The position numbers were made by a program, and so were the translations under genes. A stretch of 64,000 nucleotides of DNA from Chitinimonas arctica (lineage in GTDB: Bacteria; Pseudomonadota; Gammaproteobacteria; Burkholderiales; Chitinimonadaceae), in the NCBI RefSeq assembly GCF_007431345.1, contig NZ_CP041730.1, forward strand, positions 2,728,001 through 2,792,000, written 5' to 3'. The notes under the pieces were generated by a model. It saw only the letters and a list, made by a program, of their open reading frames with translations, did no database searches and was not told where the DNA came from. This document shows, one piece after another, positions 46,795 to 55,709 of the stretch (position 1 is the stretch's first letter; each line of letters opens with the position of its first letter).

Positions 46795-47541
46795 TTAGAA
46801 CTTCTCGTCCGGCCGCAGGTAGCGCCACTGCCCCAGCGGCAGGTCGGAGAGGGGGATGCGGCCGATGCGGATGCGCTTGAGGCCCACCACCTTGAGGCCG
46901 ACCAGTTCGCACATGCGGCGGATCTGGCGCTTCTTGCCCTCGCGCAGTACGAAGCGCAGCTGGTCTTCGTTTTGCCAGCTGACCTTGGCCGGTTTCAGTG
47001 CCTGCCCATCCAGGCTCAGGCCGTGGTTCAGCAAGGCCATGCCCTCGTTGGACAGCATGCCTTCCACCCGCACCAGGTATTCCTTTTCGATCTTGCTGTC
47101 GTCGCCGATCAGGGTCTTGGCGACGCGGCCATCCTGGGTCAGCACCAGCATGCCGGTGGAGTCGATATCCAGCCGGCCGGCGGGCGCCAGGCCGTTCAGG
47201 TGGCGGCGGGTGAACTCGATACCGGAGCGGTCGCCGGCATAGCGGTTCTCGGCGGTGAACAGATTGGCCGCCGGTTTGTAACCCCCTTCCGCCTGGCCCG
47301 AAACAAAGCCGATCGGCTTGTTCATCAGGATGGTGACCCGAAGGTTTTGCGTCATGGTGGCCATGCGGTCCAGCTCGATGTGCTGGTCGGGCGATACCCG
47401 GCTACCCAGCACATCCACCACCACGCCATCGACCTTGACCAAGCCTTGCTCGATATATTCGTCGGCCTCGCGACGCGAGCACAGGCCGAGTTCGGCCATG
47501 CGCTTGGAGAGGCGTAGGGTATCTTGGGGGGCGTCGCTCAT
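46795..47541 (-). CDS. 23S rRNA pseudouridine synthase, RluF-like
   Basis: The 248-residue product has an S4 RNA-binding domain (MAELGLCSRREADEYIEQG) and an RsuA/RluB-type catalytic domain with the active-site Asp in AGRLDIDSTGMLVLT. The C-terminal REGKKRQIRRMCELVGL is family-typical. RluF is the best guess from the S4 domain and the fused region, but RluB/RluE relatives cannot be excluded. ATG 47541 starts MSDAPQDTLRLSKR. It is divergent from tcdA with 75 bases between. Confidence 0.87.
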   Translation of the reverse strand: MSDAPQDTLRLSKRMAELGLCSRREADEYIEQGLVKVDGVVVDVLGSRVSPDQHIELDRMATMTQNLRVTILMNKPIGFVSGQAEGGYKPAANLFTAENRYAGDRSGIEFTRRHLNGLAPAGRLDIDSTGMLVLTQDGRVAKTLIGDDSKIEKEYLVRVEGMLSNEGMALLNHGLSLDGQALKPAKVSWQNEDQLRFVLREGKKRQIRRMCELVGLKVVGLKRIRIGRIPLSDLPLGQWRYLRPDEKF

Positions 47542-47616
47542 TTTGGCGTTCCTGCACGAAAACGCCATTTTAACTCGCTACGCCCCGGACGGGATGACCG
47601 CGCTAAAATCGCGTCC

Positions 47617-48399
47617 ATGACTACACCAGACGAACTTGATCATCAACGCCGCTTCGGCGGCATCGCCCGGCTCTATGGTGCGGCCGGGCTGGCCCGTTTC
47701 GAAGCCGCCCATGTCTGCATTATCGGCATAGGCGGCGTCGGTTCCTGGGCGGCCGAAGCCATCGCCCGCAGCGCGGTGGGGCGGATCACCCTGATCGATC
47801 TCGACCATATCGCGCCCTCCAACGTCAATCGGCAGCTACCGGCGCTGGACGGCAATTTCGGCAAGGCCAAGGTAGCGGCCATGCGTGAACGCATCCTTGC
47901 CATCAATCCGCGCGCGGAGGTCACGGAGATCGACGATTTCCTGACCGACGAGAACATGGCCAGCCTGATTGCGCCCAAGCGGTTCGATTACGTTATCGAC
48001 TGTATCGACCAGATGCGGGTCAAGGTGGCATTGGTGGTGCACTGCAAGCGGAACAAGATTCCGCTGATGGTCTCCGGCGGCGCCGGCGGCCGTATCGATG
48101 CCAGCCGGGTAACCCTCGCCGATATTGCCCAGACCAGCGGTGATGCGCTATTGGCCAAGATCCGCGCGGAACTGCGGCGCAAGCATGGCTTTGCCCGTGA
48201 GGGGAAGAAATTCGGTGTCGAAGCGGTCTATTCGACGGAACCGATTACCCGTCCCGACAGTCTGTGCGAGACAGGCTCGGCAGGTGCGAGCGGCCTCAAT
48301 TGCGCCGGTTACGGCTCGGCGGTAACGGTCACCGCCAGCTTCGGCATGGCGGCGGCGGGGCGGGTGCTGGCTAATCTGGCCAAGCGGGAACAGGTCTGA
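47617..48399 (+). CDS. tcdA: tRNA threonylcarbamoyladenosine dehydratase
   Basis: TcdA (CsdL) cyclises t6A37 to ct6A in tRNA using ATP. The 260-residue E1-like product has IIGIGGVGSWAAEAIARS (nucleotide loop) and the ubiquitin-E1 pattern NVNRQLPA. ATG 47617 starts MTTPDELDHQRRFGG. It is divergent from the pseudouridine synthase, another RNA modifier. Confidence 0.92.
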   Translation: MTTPDELDHQRRFGGIARLYGAAGLARFEAAHVCIIGIGGVGSWAAEAIARSAVGRITLIDLDHIAPSNVNRQLPALDGNFGKAKVAAMRERILAINPRAEVTEIDDFLTDENMASLIAPKRFDYVIDCIDQMRVKVALVVHCKRNKIPLMVSGGAGGRIDASRVTLADIAQTSGDALLAKIRAELRRKHGFAREGKKFGVEAVYSTEPITRPDSLCETGSAGASGLNCAGYGSAVTVTASFGMAAAGRVLANLAKREQV

Positions 48400-48541
48400 T
48401 GAGGTGCGGCGCTTGACCGACGCCCGGCGCTCGACGCCCGGCGCATTTCCACCATCATGCTATGATCAGGGCAGTTCCCGCGCTAAGCCAACGTCATTAA
48501 AATCATCCCTTGTTCATCGAAGCAAAGCTAAAGTCTCGCGT

Positions 48542-48973
48542 ATGAAGCCGTCCTCCCTTCTGTTGATCCTGTTCGCCTTGCCGGTCACGGCCGATATCTA
48601 CAAGCACGTCGATGAGGAAGGCCGGATCACCTATTCCAATATCCCCAGCAAGGGCGCGAAGAAGCTCGATATGGGGCCGATTCCGCTGTCGGTGCCGGGC
48701 ACGCGCGTCTATTCCGGTGGCCACGGCGGCGGCAAGTCCTCCAGCCAGCCGACGCCCGCCAGCTTTCCCCGCGTGGATACCGCCACCCAGCGTAACCGCG
48801 ACCAGACCAAGTTGCAGATCCTCAACGACGAGCTGGGCAACGAACAGAAGCTGCTGGAAGAATCGCGCAAGCGCCTGGCCGCCGCGCCGACCGATGCCAA
48901 GCAGCGCGACAATGCGCTGATGCATGAGAAGAATATCGAGACGCTGCGGAAGGAAATTTCGCGGGTGCAGTGA
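48542..48973 (+). CDS. DUF4124-domain exported protein
   Basis: The 143-residue product has a signal peptide (MKPSSLLLILFALPVTADIY), the DUF4124 core (YKHVDEEGRITYSNIPSKGAK) and a C-terminal coiled coil (LQILNDELGNEQKLLEESRK). DUF4124 genes are commonly found between glnA and ntrB in betaproteobacteria. Here ntrB follows about 2 kb later, so an insert separates them. Function is unknown; a periplasmic location is inferred. Confidence 0.85.
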   Translation: MKPSSLLLILFALPVTADIYKHVDEEGRITYSNIPSKGAKKLDMGPIPLSVPGTRVYSGGHGGGKSSSQPTPASFPRVDTATQRNRDQTKLQILNDELGNEQKLLEESRKRLAAAPTDAKQRDNALMHEKNIETLRKEISRVQ

Positions 48974-49039
48974 GTTGCAACCCCGTGACGAAGGATTTGA
49001 TTAATCTGCCGCAATGTTCACCTGCGAAGAGGGACAAGG

Positions 49040-49279
49040 ATGGCCAGCAAGAGTAATGAGACTGAGGCAAGCCTATCGTTCGGGGAGCGTGGGGACCCAC
49101 CCGCGAAACAGGATGTCCCGCATGAAGAGCAGGTCACCATGGCCCTTCCAAAGTTCGGGCTTGCGCCTTTGTCCGAAGCTGAACTTAATTCCCGCGTGCA
49201 GTCTGCAATCGCCCACCTGCGGATGAAGGGATTTCAGGCCGCAACGGATGCCGACTTTCAGCGGCTATTTCCAACATAA
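49040..49279 (+). CDS. Small hypothetical protein
   Basis: A 79-residue soluble ORF begins MASKSNETEASLSFGERGD after GAGGGACAAGG. The second half (MALPKFGLAPLSEAELNSRVQSA onward) could be a shorter protein from ATG 49139. No family is recognised. It may belong to the accessory insert between the DUF4124 gene and ntrBC. Confidence 0.45.
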   Translation: MASKSNETEASLSFGERGDPPAKQDVPHEEQVTMALPKFGLAPLSEAELNSRVQSAIAHLRMKGFQAATDADFQRLFPT

Positions 49280-49745
49280 AATGCGCTTGAACGTTAGGCG
49301 CCAAGCGGCCTGAGGATATGGCTGCCAATGCTAAGGTAACAAAGCCCTCCAAGCCTCTCTCCTAGCCCGCTAGGGTGAAGCTCAAACTGGGGGGGCTACT
49401 TATTTGTGCAGTTCAGAATTGAAGTGTCTTGCTATTTGATTGCCGCCGTTGCCATCAGGGTGGGCCTTTCCTCCCGAAAGGTGCGACGGGGAATATAGCT
49501 TTTGTTGACATTCATGCAGTGTTGCTTCATTGCAGCGGCGTGACGATATTCACCGATGCGACTGAAGTGACGCTCTACTCGGCCAGAATTAGCTACTGCC
49601 GCTAGGTGCTAAGATGGATTCCCTTGGAATGCTGCCAATGGCATGTAAAAAACCGATAGTAAATTCGCTTTATCAGAAGCGCCTGATGATTTCATATTAT
49701 TAATAAGCCCTGGTTTCATAAAAATAGAAAAATTCTGGGGTGGCT
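49280..49745. other. Noncoding stretch inside the accessory insert
   Basis: No convincing gene is present in these 466 bases. GCGCTTGAACGTTAGGC at about 49286-49302 resembles the 3' end of an integron attC site (GTTRRRY core), but no matching 5' half was found. The second half is AT-rich and probably carries the promoter of the next gene. Confidence 0.5.
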
Positions 49746-50570
49746 ATGATTAAACTATTCGTTTGGACTTGTGATGCTTTCATAGGAGGTTCTCCTGCCG
49801 ATCATGTCTGGATAACTAACTATGACGTTGCCCTTCATCGGTATCCTACCTTGGAAGATGTAGCAGAAGCTGGCCGTTTCAACTGGGTATGTTGGGGCGA
49901 CTACCGAGTACAAGGTACGCAATTTGCGTCGGTCAATGCTTCGATCGCAATTGCAAGCTGCATTTGTCTGCCTAATGCTAGTTCTAGGCAGGATCCACGA
50001 GCCCGAGGAACAGTTTTTAGCTATGGGTTGCATGGGGTTTGCCACCAACTTGCCAATCAAATTCTATGGTCTAGCAACGGTAGGGTTGGTCCGTCGGTCA
50101 CATCCCCGTTGACGGTGAAAGGTGTTCGTGGGTATGGTTTGACGGAGTTCGCTTACGGAACATATGGGTTCAATAGTAGGGCGTGGGTGCGACGCAGGGA
50201 TCATTGTGCCTCCCTGGGTGCAGCTGGATCGGTGTGGCATGCGACATCAGGAGGGGCAGCGATAATGGGCTCGACAACGGAAGCCGACGGTTTTGAGCGT
50301 GAAGCTAGAGCATTTCTCGGCTCAACCAATCAGAACCAACTCGTGAGCCTGCTTCGGATACGAAGCCATTATCAGGCAGCCTTGCGGGCGTGTGCGCTTC
50401 AGGAGAGTGTGACGGCTGAAGTGATAAATGCAGTTCATATCAAGTATTGCGGCCAGGCGTTGCAACTGCTTGGTCCAGAGCTCTTCGAACAACTTTTCGA
50501 CGTGCCCGCCGATGTTAAGGCTAAGTTGGTTGATCCTGAGATCTTTGCTCGCCAAAAGCTGGCGGCATGA
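49746..50570 (+). CDS. Unknown protein, possible permuted papain-like cysteine hydrolase
   Basis: The 274-residue product (ATG 49746, or GTG 49740) matches no family I can name with certainty. Visible features are an early His in SPADHVWITNYD and a later Cys-His in YGLHGVCHQLANQIL, where a helix follows the Cys. This His-then-Cys order is seen in circularly permuted NlpC/P60 (LRAT/YiiX-like) enzymes. There is no signal peptide. The C-terminal half is helical. GC content is clearly lower than in ntrBC and codon use is different, so recent acquisition is likely. The enzyme proposal is only an inference. Confidence 0.6.
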   Translation: MIKLFVWTCDAFIGGSPADHVWITNYDVALHRYPTLEDVAEAGRFNWVCWGDYRVQGTQFASVNASIAIASCICLPNASSRQDPRARGTVFSYGLHGVCHQLANQILWSSNGRVGPSVTSPLTVKGVRGYGLTEFAYGTYGFNSRAWVRRRDHCASLGAAGSVWHATSGGAAIMGSTTEADGFEREARAFLGSTNQNQLVSLLRIRSHYQAALRACALQESVTAEVINAVHIKYCGQALQLLGPELFEQLFDVPADVKAKLVDPEIFARQKLAA

Positions 50571-50797
50571 CCAATCAGGGTACTTTGCTTGGTACCGAGG
50601 CTCATGCTTTGGCAGGCTGAGTAAAACGAATTAAAGCGATTGATGGCTGTTACGAGGGCCCGCGACACCACATTGGCTCTTTGCCTTTCTCTCCTCCCAC
50701 GCCATAGACCAAGACGGGTGCGCGACCCGCTACTACTCCCAAGGCAACGGGCAATGCGTCGCTCGTTGCCATAGCCGGATTCCTGCCCCTTTCGTTA

Positions 50798-50814
50798 TGC
50801 ACTATTATGGTGCG
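50798..50814 (+). promoter_or_regulatory. NtrC-binding site upstream of ntrB
   Basis: TGCACTATTATGGTGCG matches the NtrC consensus (TGCAC, A/T-rich centre, GGTGC) as an imperfect palindrome. It is centred about 90 bases upstream of the sigma-54 promoter, a normal distance for an enhancer. It would let NtrC control its own operon. Confidence 0.85.
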
Positions 50815-50888
50815 CTCATGCGCCAAAAGCAGGCTGGCTTTCTACTCTAGCCGGCTTTCCCCGGCACAAGTACTTGATTGCACAATCC

Positions 50889-50904
50889 TGGCCCGCTCCT
50901 TGCT
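50889..50904 (+). promoter_or_regulatory. Sigma-54 promoter of ntrBC
   Basis: TGGCCCGCTCCTTGCT matches TGGCACGN4TTGCW at all but one position, with correct -24/-12 spacing. It lies 89 bases before the ntrB start and fits the NtrC site upstream. Confidence 0.88.
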
Positions 50905-50992
50905 ATGGCATTTGCTAGCCCAGGCCCAGCAGCGTTGCGCCATATTTGAGCCAGGCCAGCCACCGTTCCTCGAACCTTTCATTGTGACCGCC

Positions 50993-52057
50993 ATGTCTCT
51001 ATCCGCCTTTGCCGGCCTAGATCTGTTGGAAACCGCGGTCATCGTGCTCGATACCGGGCAGGCTGTGCGGCATCTGAATACCGCGGCGGAAGCGCTGTTC
51101 GAGCTGTCGGCGCGCGAGACGGTGGGGCGGCCGCTGTCGGCGTGCTTTTCCGAACCGACCGAAATCCTGGCGGCCCTGGCGGCTGCCGAGAAGCAGAACG
51201 CCAGCGTGACCGAGCACGATGTAGCGTTGGCACTGCGTCTGGGCAATACCATCCATGTCGGTTTCACGGTCAGGGAAATCGAGGCGCCGGCATTGACCGT
51301 GCTGGAATTCCGCCAGACCGACCAGCAACGCAAGATCGCCAACGAAGAGCGGTTGGCTGCTCAGCAGCAGGCCAACCGCCAACTGATCCGCAATCTGGCG
51401 CACGAGATCAAGAACCCGCTGGGCGGCATACGCGGTGCGGCGCAATTGCTGAAAAAAGAGCTGCCGGACCCGGCACTGAAGGAATACACCCAGGTGATCG
51501 TCGATGAGGCGGACAGGCTGCAAAGCCTGCTGGACCGCCTGCTGACGCCGCATAGCCTGCCGCAGCTGGGCGAGCTGAATATCCATGAAGTGCTGGAACG
51601 GGTGCGCAGCGTCCTGCTGGCCGAGTATCCCAATGGCCTGGCGGTCCGGCGCGACTACGACACCAGCGCGCCGGACCTGTACGGCGACAAGGAGCAACTG
51701 ATCCAGGCGGTACTGAATATCGTCCGCAATGCGGCTCAGGCCATGCATGGCGCCGGGCAGATCGTGCTGAAGACCAGGGTGGCCCGGCAGGTCACGCTCA
51801 ATCGCCGGCGCTTTCCGCTGGGCTTGATGCTGGAAATCACCGATAACGGTCCCGGCATCCCCGACCATATCCGCGATACGGTGTTCTATCCCCTGGTCTC
51901 GGCCCGCCCTGGCGGTACCGGCATCGGCCTGCATCTGGCGCATACCTTTGTCCAGCAGCACAACGGCACGATAGATTTCATCAGCCAGGCTGGCCGGACC
52001 AGCTTCACCATCACGCTGCCGCTCAATGGCTGGACGCCGCTGGACGGCGGCAAATAA
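50993..52057 (+). CDS. ntrB: Nitrogen regulation histidine kinase NtrB
   Basis: NtrB (GlnL) is a soluble kinase/phosphatase for NtrC, governed by PII. The 354-residue product (ATG 50993) has a PAS domain (MSLSAFAGLDLLETAVIVLD onward), the phosphorylated His137 in LAHEIKNPLGGIRG, and N/G boxes (NIVRNAAQAM, DNGPGIPD, GGTGIGLHLAH). Upstream frame extensions overlap the promoter and are rejected. It is followed 13 bases later by ntrC, and its promoter is sigma-54 type with an NtrC box. Confidence 0.93.
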   Translation: MSLSAFAGLDLLETAVIVLDTGQAVRHLNTAAEALFELSARETVGRPLSACFSEPTEILAALAAAEKQNASVTEHDVALALRLGNTIHVGFTVREIEAPALTVLEFRQTDQQRKIANEERLAAQQQANRQLIRNLAHEIKNPLGGIRGAAQLLKKELPDPALKEYTQVIVDEADRLQSLLDRLLTPHSLPQLGELNIHEVLERVRSVLLAEYPNGLAVRRDYDTSAPDLYGDKEQLIQAVLNIVRNAAQAMHGAGQIVLKTRVARQVTLNRRRFPLGLMLEITDNGPGIPDHIRDTVFYPLVSARPGGTGIGLHLAHTFVQQHNGTIDFISQAGRTSFTITLPLNGWTPLDGGK

Positions 52058-52070
52058 ACGACAAGCGACC

Positions 52071-53474
52071 ATGAAACCTGTCTGGATCATTGATGACGAC
52101 CGTTCCATCCGCTGGGTATTCGAAAAGGCATTGGGCCGCGAGGACATAAATTTCCGAGCCTTTGCTTCCGCCGCCGAGGCGGTCGAGGCGCTGAAGCGCG
52201 AAACGCCCATCGTCGTGGTGAGCGATATCCGCATGCCGGGCGAATCGGGGCTGGACCTGCTGGCCTTGCTGAAGACGCGCTATCCGCGCCTGCCGGTCAT
52301 CATCATGACCGCGCATTCCGACCTGGAAAGCGCGGTGGCGGCATTCCAGGGCGGGGCCTTCGAGTACCTGCCCAAGCCATTCGACGTGGATCACGCTGTC
52401 GACCTGATCAGGCGCGCCATGGAGGAGAGCCTGAAGCAGGAGGTGGTGGAAGCGCCGCAAGAGGCCGCACCGGAAATCCTCGGCCAGGCACCGGCCATGC
52501 AAGAGGTGTTCCGCGCCATCGGCCGGCTTAGCCAGAGTGCCGCCACGGTGTTGATTACCGGTGAATCGGGGTCCGGCAAGGAATTGGTCGCCCGGGCGCT
52601 GCACCGCCATAGCCCCCGTGCCGACAAGCCTTTCGTGGCCATCAATACCGCCGCCATTCCCAAGGATTTGCTCGAATCCGAGTTGTTCGGGCATGAGCGG
52701 GGCTCGTTCACCGGCGCACAGAGTCAACGCACCGGCCGCTTTGAGCAGGCCGAGGGCGGCACGCTGTTTCTCGATGAAATCGGCGATATGCCGCCCGAGC
52801 TGCAAACCCGGCTATTGCGGGTGCTGTCGGACGGATTTTTCTACCGGGTGGGGGGACACGCGCCCATCAAGGCCAATGTCCGGGTGATTGCCGCGACCCA
52901 CCAGGCATTGGAAGCGCGGGTCAAGGCGAACCTGTTTCGCGAAGACCTGTTTCACCGGCTGAATGTAATCCGCTTACGCTTGCCTGCCTTGCAGGAGCGG
53001 CGCGAGGATATTCCCTTGCTGGCACGGCATTTTCTTGCCCGATCGGCACGCGAACTGGGCAGCGAGGTCAAACGGCTGAGCGAAGACGCGATGCGTTTGC
53101 TGGCGGGATTCGCGTTTCCCGGCAATGTCCGCCAGCTGGAGAATCTCTGCCACTGGATCACGGTGATGGCGCCCGGCCAGACCGTTGGACCAGCCGACCT
53201 GCCGCCGGAATTGAAGGAGCAGGACAGCGCGGGCGACAGCCGCGGCGATTGGGCCACCTTGCTGGCGCAGGAAGCCGATAGACGGCTGCGCAACGGCGAA
53301 CGCGGCTTTATCGAGGCACTGACCCAGCAGTTCGAACGGACCCTGATCCTACGGGCCCTGGCCGCAACCGGGGGCAAGCGCATCGAGGCGGCCGAGCGAT
53401 TGGGCCTGGGCCGCAATACCCTGACCCGCAAGATCCAGGAGTTGAACCTGGAGCGGGAGATCGGCGGGGAGTGA
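52071..53474 (+). CDS. ntrC: Nitrogen regulator NtrC
   Basis: NtrC activates sigma-54 promoters of nitrogen genes. The 467-residue product has a receiver with Asp52 (VVVSDIRMPGESG), an AAA+ domain with Walker A GESGSGKE, the sigma-54 contact loop GSFTGA (instead of the more common GAFTGA), Walker B GGTLFLDEIGD, and a C-terminal Fis-type HTH (AAERLGLGRNTLTRKI). The length is normal. It is cotranscribed with ntrB. Confidence 0.95.
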   Translation: MKPVWIIDDDRSIRWVFEKALGREDINFRAFASAAEAVEALKRETPIVVVSDIRMPGESGLDLLALLKTRYPRLPVIIMTAHSDLESAVAAFQGGAFEYLPKPFDVDHAVDLIRRAMEESLKQEVVEAPQEAAPEILGQAPAMQEVFRAIGRLSQSAATVLITGESGSGKELVARALHRHSPRADKPFVAINTAAIPKDLLESELFGHERGSFTGAQSQRTGRFEQAEGGTLFLDEIGDMPPELQTRLLRVLSDGFFYRVGGHAPIKANVRVIAATHQALEARVKANLFREDLFHRLNVIRLRLPALQERREDIPLLARHFLARSARELGSEVKRLSEDAMRLLAGFAFPGNVRQLENLCHWITVMAPGQTVGPADLPPELKEQDSAGDSRGDWATLLAQEADRRLRNGERGFIEALTQQFERTLILRALAATGGKRIEAAERLGLGRNTLTRKIQELNLEREIGGE

Positions 53475-53499
53475 GTAAAACCGTCGTGCTCCGGTTTGC

Positions 53500-54111
53500 T
53501 TATCCCATCAGCCTGTCTTTTCCGAACTTCTGCTCCAGCAGTTGGCTATGTGCCAGCAACTGGTTCAAGTCGCCGGAAAATACCTCGGCTTGCAAGCCAT
53601 CCATACCATCGGCCAACAAATGTAGTTGCTCCAGCAGCAGTTGGTGCGGGGTCTTGCCATTGGCGGTGGTGGCCACCCTGGCATAGACCGGCGGCAGGCG
53701 CAAATAGGTTTCGATCGTTTGGGGCAGGTGGCGCAGCAAGGTCTGCTTGAGTTGCACGCGGCTGGCCGGATCGACATCGCCGGCCTGTTCCAGGGCCTTG
53801 ATACGCGGCAACAGTTCCGCCGCCTTGTCCAGGATGGTTTGCAGCGGTTTTTGCGCGTCCGGCGGCAGCTTGGCCAGTCGATTTTCGCGTAGCCAGATCA
53901 GCGCTTCGTCACTACTCAGCTGTGCCGGTAGACCGGTCAATTCGCCCGGCGACAGGGCGTAGCCGCCCAAGGCGCCGGCGGCATACGCGGCCAGCGTCAC
54001 CAGCCCCAGCATCCAGCCGGGCAAGGCCAGCAGGCCCAGCAGATAAGCCACCAGCAGCGCCAGCGCCAGCAAGGCACCGCCGATATTGGCGTTCGACAGC
54101 AAATACTTCAC
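53500..54111 (-). CDS. Membrane-anchored protein, last gene of TelA operon
   Basis: The 203-residue product has two close hydrophobic segments at its N-terminus (about 8-30 and 32-55), then a polar helical region of about 145 residues with coiled-coil-like Leu/Gln spacing (LHLLADGMDGLQAEVFSGDL). No family is recognised. It begins 17 bases after the VWA gene stop, so it belongs to the same operon. It may anchor the complex in the inner membrane, which is inferred. Confidence 0.75.
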   Translation of the reverse strand: MKYLLSNANIGGALLALALLVAYLLGLLALPGWMLGLVTLAAYAAGALGGYALSPGELTGLPAQLSSDEALIWLRENRLAKLPPDAQKPLQTILDKAAELLPRIKALEQAGDVDPASRVQLKQTLLRHLPQTIETYLRLPPVYARVATTANGKTPHQLLLEQLHLLADGMDGLQAEVFSGDLNQLLAHSQLLEQKFGKDRLMG

Positions 54112-54127
54112 GCGCGCGCTCCCCCGC

Positions 54128-55666
54128 TCACTGGTAGGTCCGGATCTTCTTCAGCACCTGGACCAAGGGGGTAGTGCGTGCATCGAAAGTCTGGCCGCCC
54201 GTCATCTTGGCAAGCTGCTGCATTTCCGCCGCATCCGCATCGCCGAAAATAATGGGAAAGATGGGTACGCGGGTATTGCTGCTGACTTGCACCTGGCCGG
54301 CGAAATCTTCGAAATCCCTGCCTTCGGTGTTCTTGCCGTCGGTCAGCAGGATGATGGCGACGTTGCGGCGTTCCTGCTTCTTTTCCGCCAGCGCTTGCGG
54401 ATAAATGCCGGCTAGCGTGTCGTAGATGGCGGTGCCGCCATCGGCATCGATCTGCCCGACCGCCGCGGCAACTTGCTGCAGTAGCTGCGCATTGGCCTTG
54501 CTATCCTCGCCCAGCACGAATTCCTGCAGCGGGTCCGGTCCTGAAGAAAATGGCGCCAGGGTCAATTTCTCGCGTGCCCGCAGCGTGGCGAAGCGACCCG
54601 AGGCGGTACCGTCGCTGCCGGTCAGCGCGATAATCGCCTGGCGGGCGGCCTGGATGCGATCGCCGCGCATGGAGCCGGAGTGGTCGTAGATCAGGTAGGT
54701 ACTGATCGGTTTGGCGTACTCGTCGAGAAAGCCGCGCAGAATGGCATCCACCACGGCTTGCGAGGCGGGGAAGGGCAGTTCGTTGACCACCTGGTCGTCG
54801 TCCGAGCCGGCAAGCGGCGCGCGGCGGGTCTGCTCGGCAATGCGCTTTTGCGTATCGGGCTGGCGCAGCCAGGCCACCAGCTTCTGGTATAGCGGCGCCT
54901 GCTGTGATTTTTTCAGCAGGATCAGCGGATAGTCGGCGGTGATCACCCCCTCGCGCGGCACGATGACGGTCAACGGCAGTCCGCGCGCCGCCATGCCGCG
55001 TATCACCGATTCATAGTTGACCATGCCGTCGGCTAGCTCGGGGCTGGCCAGCCAGCGGTCCGCCAGGTCGCCGCTGGAGCCGGAGCTGAGGCTCTGCCCC
55101 TTGAACAGGGCGGTCAGCTTCCGGGTGGGCACATCCTCGACCCGTAGCGCGTCACCCTTGCCGGACAGTTCGGCGGCCAGGCCCACCAGGGCGACGAAGC
55201 CGGTATTCGAGCCGGTGGGATTGGTCATGGCAAACCGGAATTTGCCGGCCTCGCTGGCGGCGATCACTTCGCGCCAGCCCACCTGGCCCGAGCTCCAGCC
55301 CAGCCGCGTGGCTGCCTCGGGCTTCAGACCCAGCACCACGCGCGAGTACATGGTCTTTTCCGACTGGACGATCTGCTGTTTCACGGCCGGCACCAATTGC
55401 AGGTATTTGCCGTGCGAAACCCAGGCTGCATCATGGTTCGTGCCGCCCTGCAGGGTATCCACCGCATCCAGTGTGCCGCTGTACTCCAGCTTGATATTGA
55501 CCTGGTTGGCCTGGCCGAATTCCTTCAGCAAGGGCTCCATATCCTTCAGCTCCGAGCCCGCCAGGATGCGAAAGGTCGGCAAATCGTTCTGCTCGGCCGC
55601 TGGGTCGCGGCCGCAGGCACCAAGCAGGAGGGCCAAGCCCAGGGCGAGGAAGGGGACGATACGCAT
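54128..55666 (-). CDS. Lipoprotein fusing a solute-binding domain to a VWA domain
   Basis: The 512-residue product (ATG 55666) has a lipobox LLLGAC with Cys18. Residues 35-290 form a periplasmic binding-protein-like domain (TFRILAGSELKDMEPLLKEF, FAMTNPTGSNTGFVALVG), and the C-terminal half is a von Willebrand A domain with a metal-site motif DHSGSMRGD and LLTDGKNTEGRD. VWA domains bind proteins. No ABC transporter genes are near. It follows a TelA gene, and the same operon holds a second binding protein, suggesting a ligand-responsive membrane complex. Its function is unproven. Confidence 0.88.
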   Translation of the reverse strand: MRIVPFLALGLALLLGACGRDPAAEQNDLPTFRILAGSELKDMEPLLKEFGQANQVNIKLEYSGTLDAVDTLQGGTNHDAAWVSHGKYLQLVPAVKQQIVQSEKTMYSRVVLGLKPEAATRLGWSSGQVGWREVIAASEAGKFRFAMTNPTGSNTGFVALVGLAAELSGKGDALRVEDVPTRKLTALFKGQSLSSGSSGDLADRWLASPELADGMVNYESVIRGMAARGLPLTVIVPREGVITADYPLILLKKSQQAPLYQKLVAWLRQPDTQKRIAEQTRRAPLAGSDDDQVVNELPFPASQAVVDAILRGFLDEYAKPISTYLIYDHSGSMRGDRIQAARQAIIALTGSDGTASGRFATLRAREKLTLAPFSSGPDPLQEFVLGEDSKANAQLLQQVAAAVGQIDADGGTAIYDTLAGIYPQALAEKKQERRNVAIILLTDGKNTEGRDFEDFAGQVQVSSNTRVPIFPIIFGDADAAEMQQLAKMTGGQTFDARTTPLVQVLKKIRTYQ

Positions 55667-55709
55667 GGGTGCTTTCCGGATTACGCTCAAGGTTCGATGA
55701 AAGCGGCGT

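Larger units (their letters stand above)
50574..50992. other. Regulatory region upstream of ntrB
   Basis: This region has no gene I trust. An ORF starting at 50807 is an upstream extension of ntrB through its promoter. It contains an inverted repeat GGCAACG/CGTTGCC (50743-50749, 50764-50770), an NtrC box and a sigma-54 promoter, given separately. Confidence 0.6.

Noticed and set aside
50807..50992. N-terminal extension of ntrB
   Set aside because: It runs through the NtrC box and sigma-54 promoter and the added residues are not PAS-like; ATG 50993 fits the family start.
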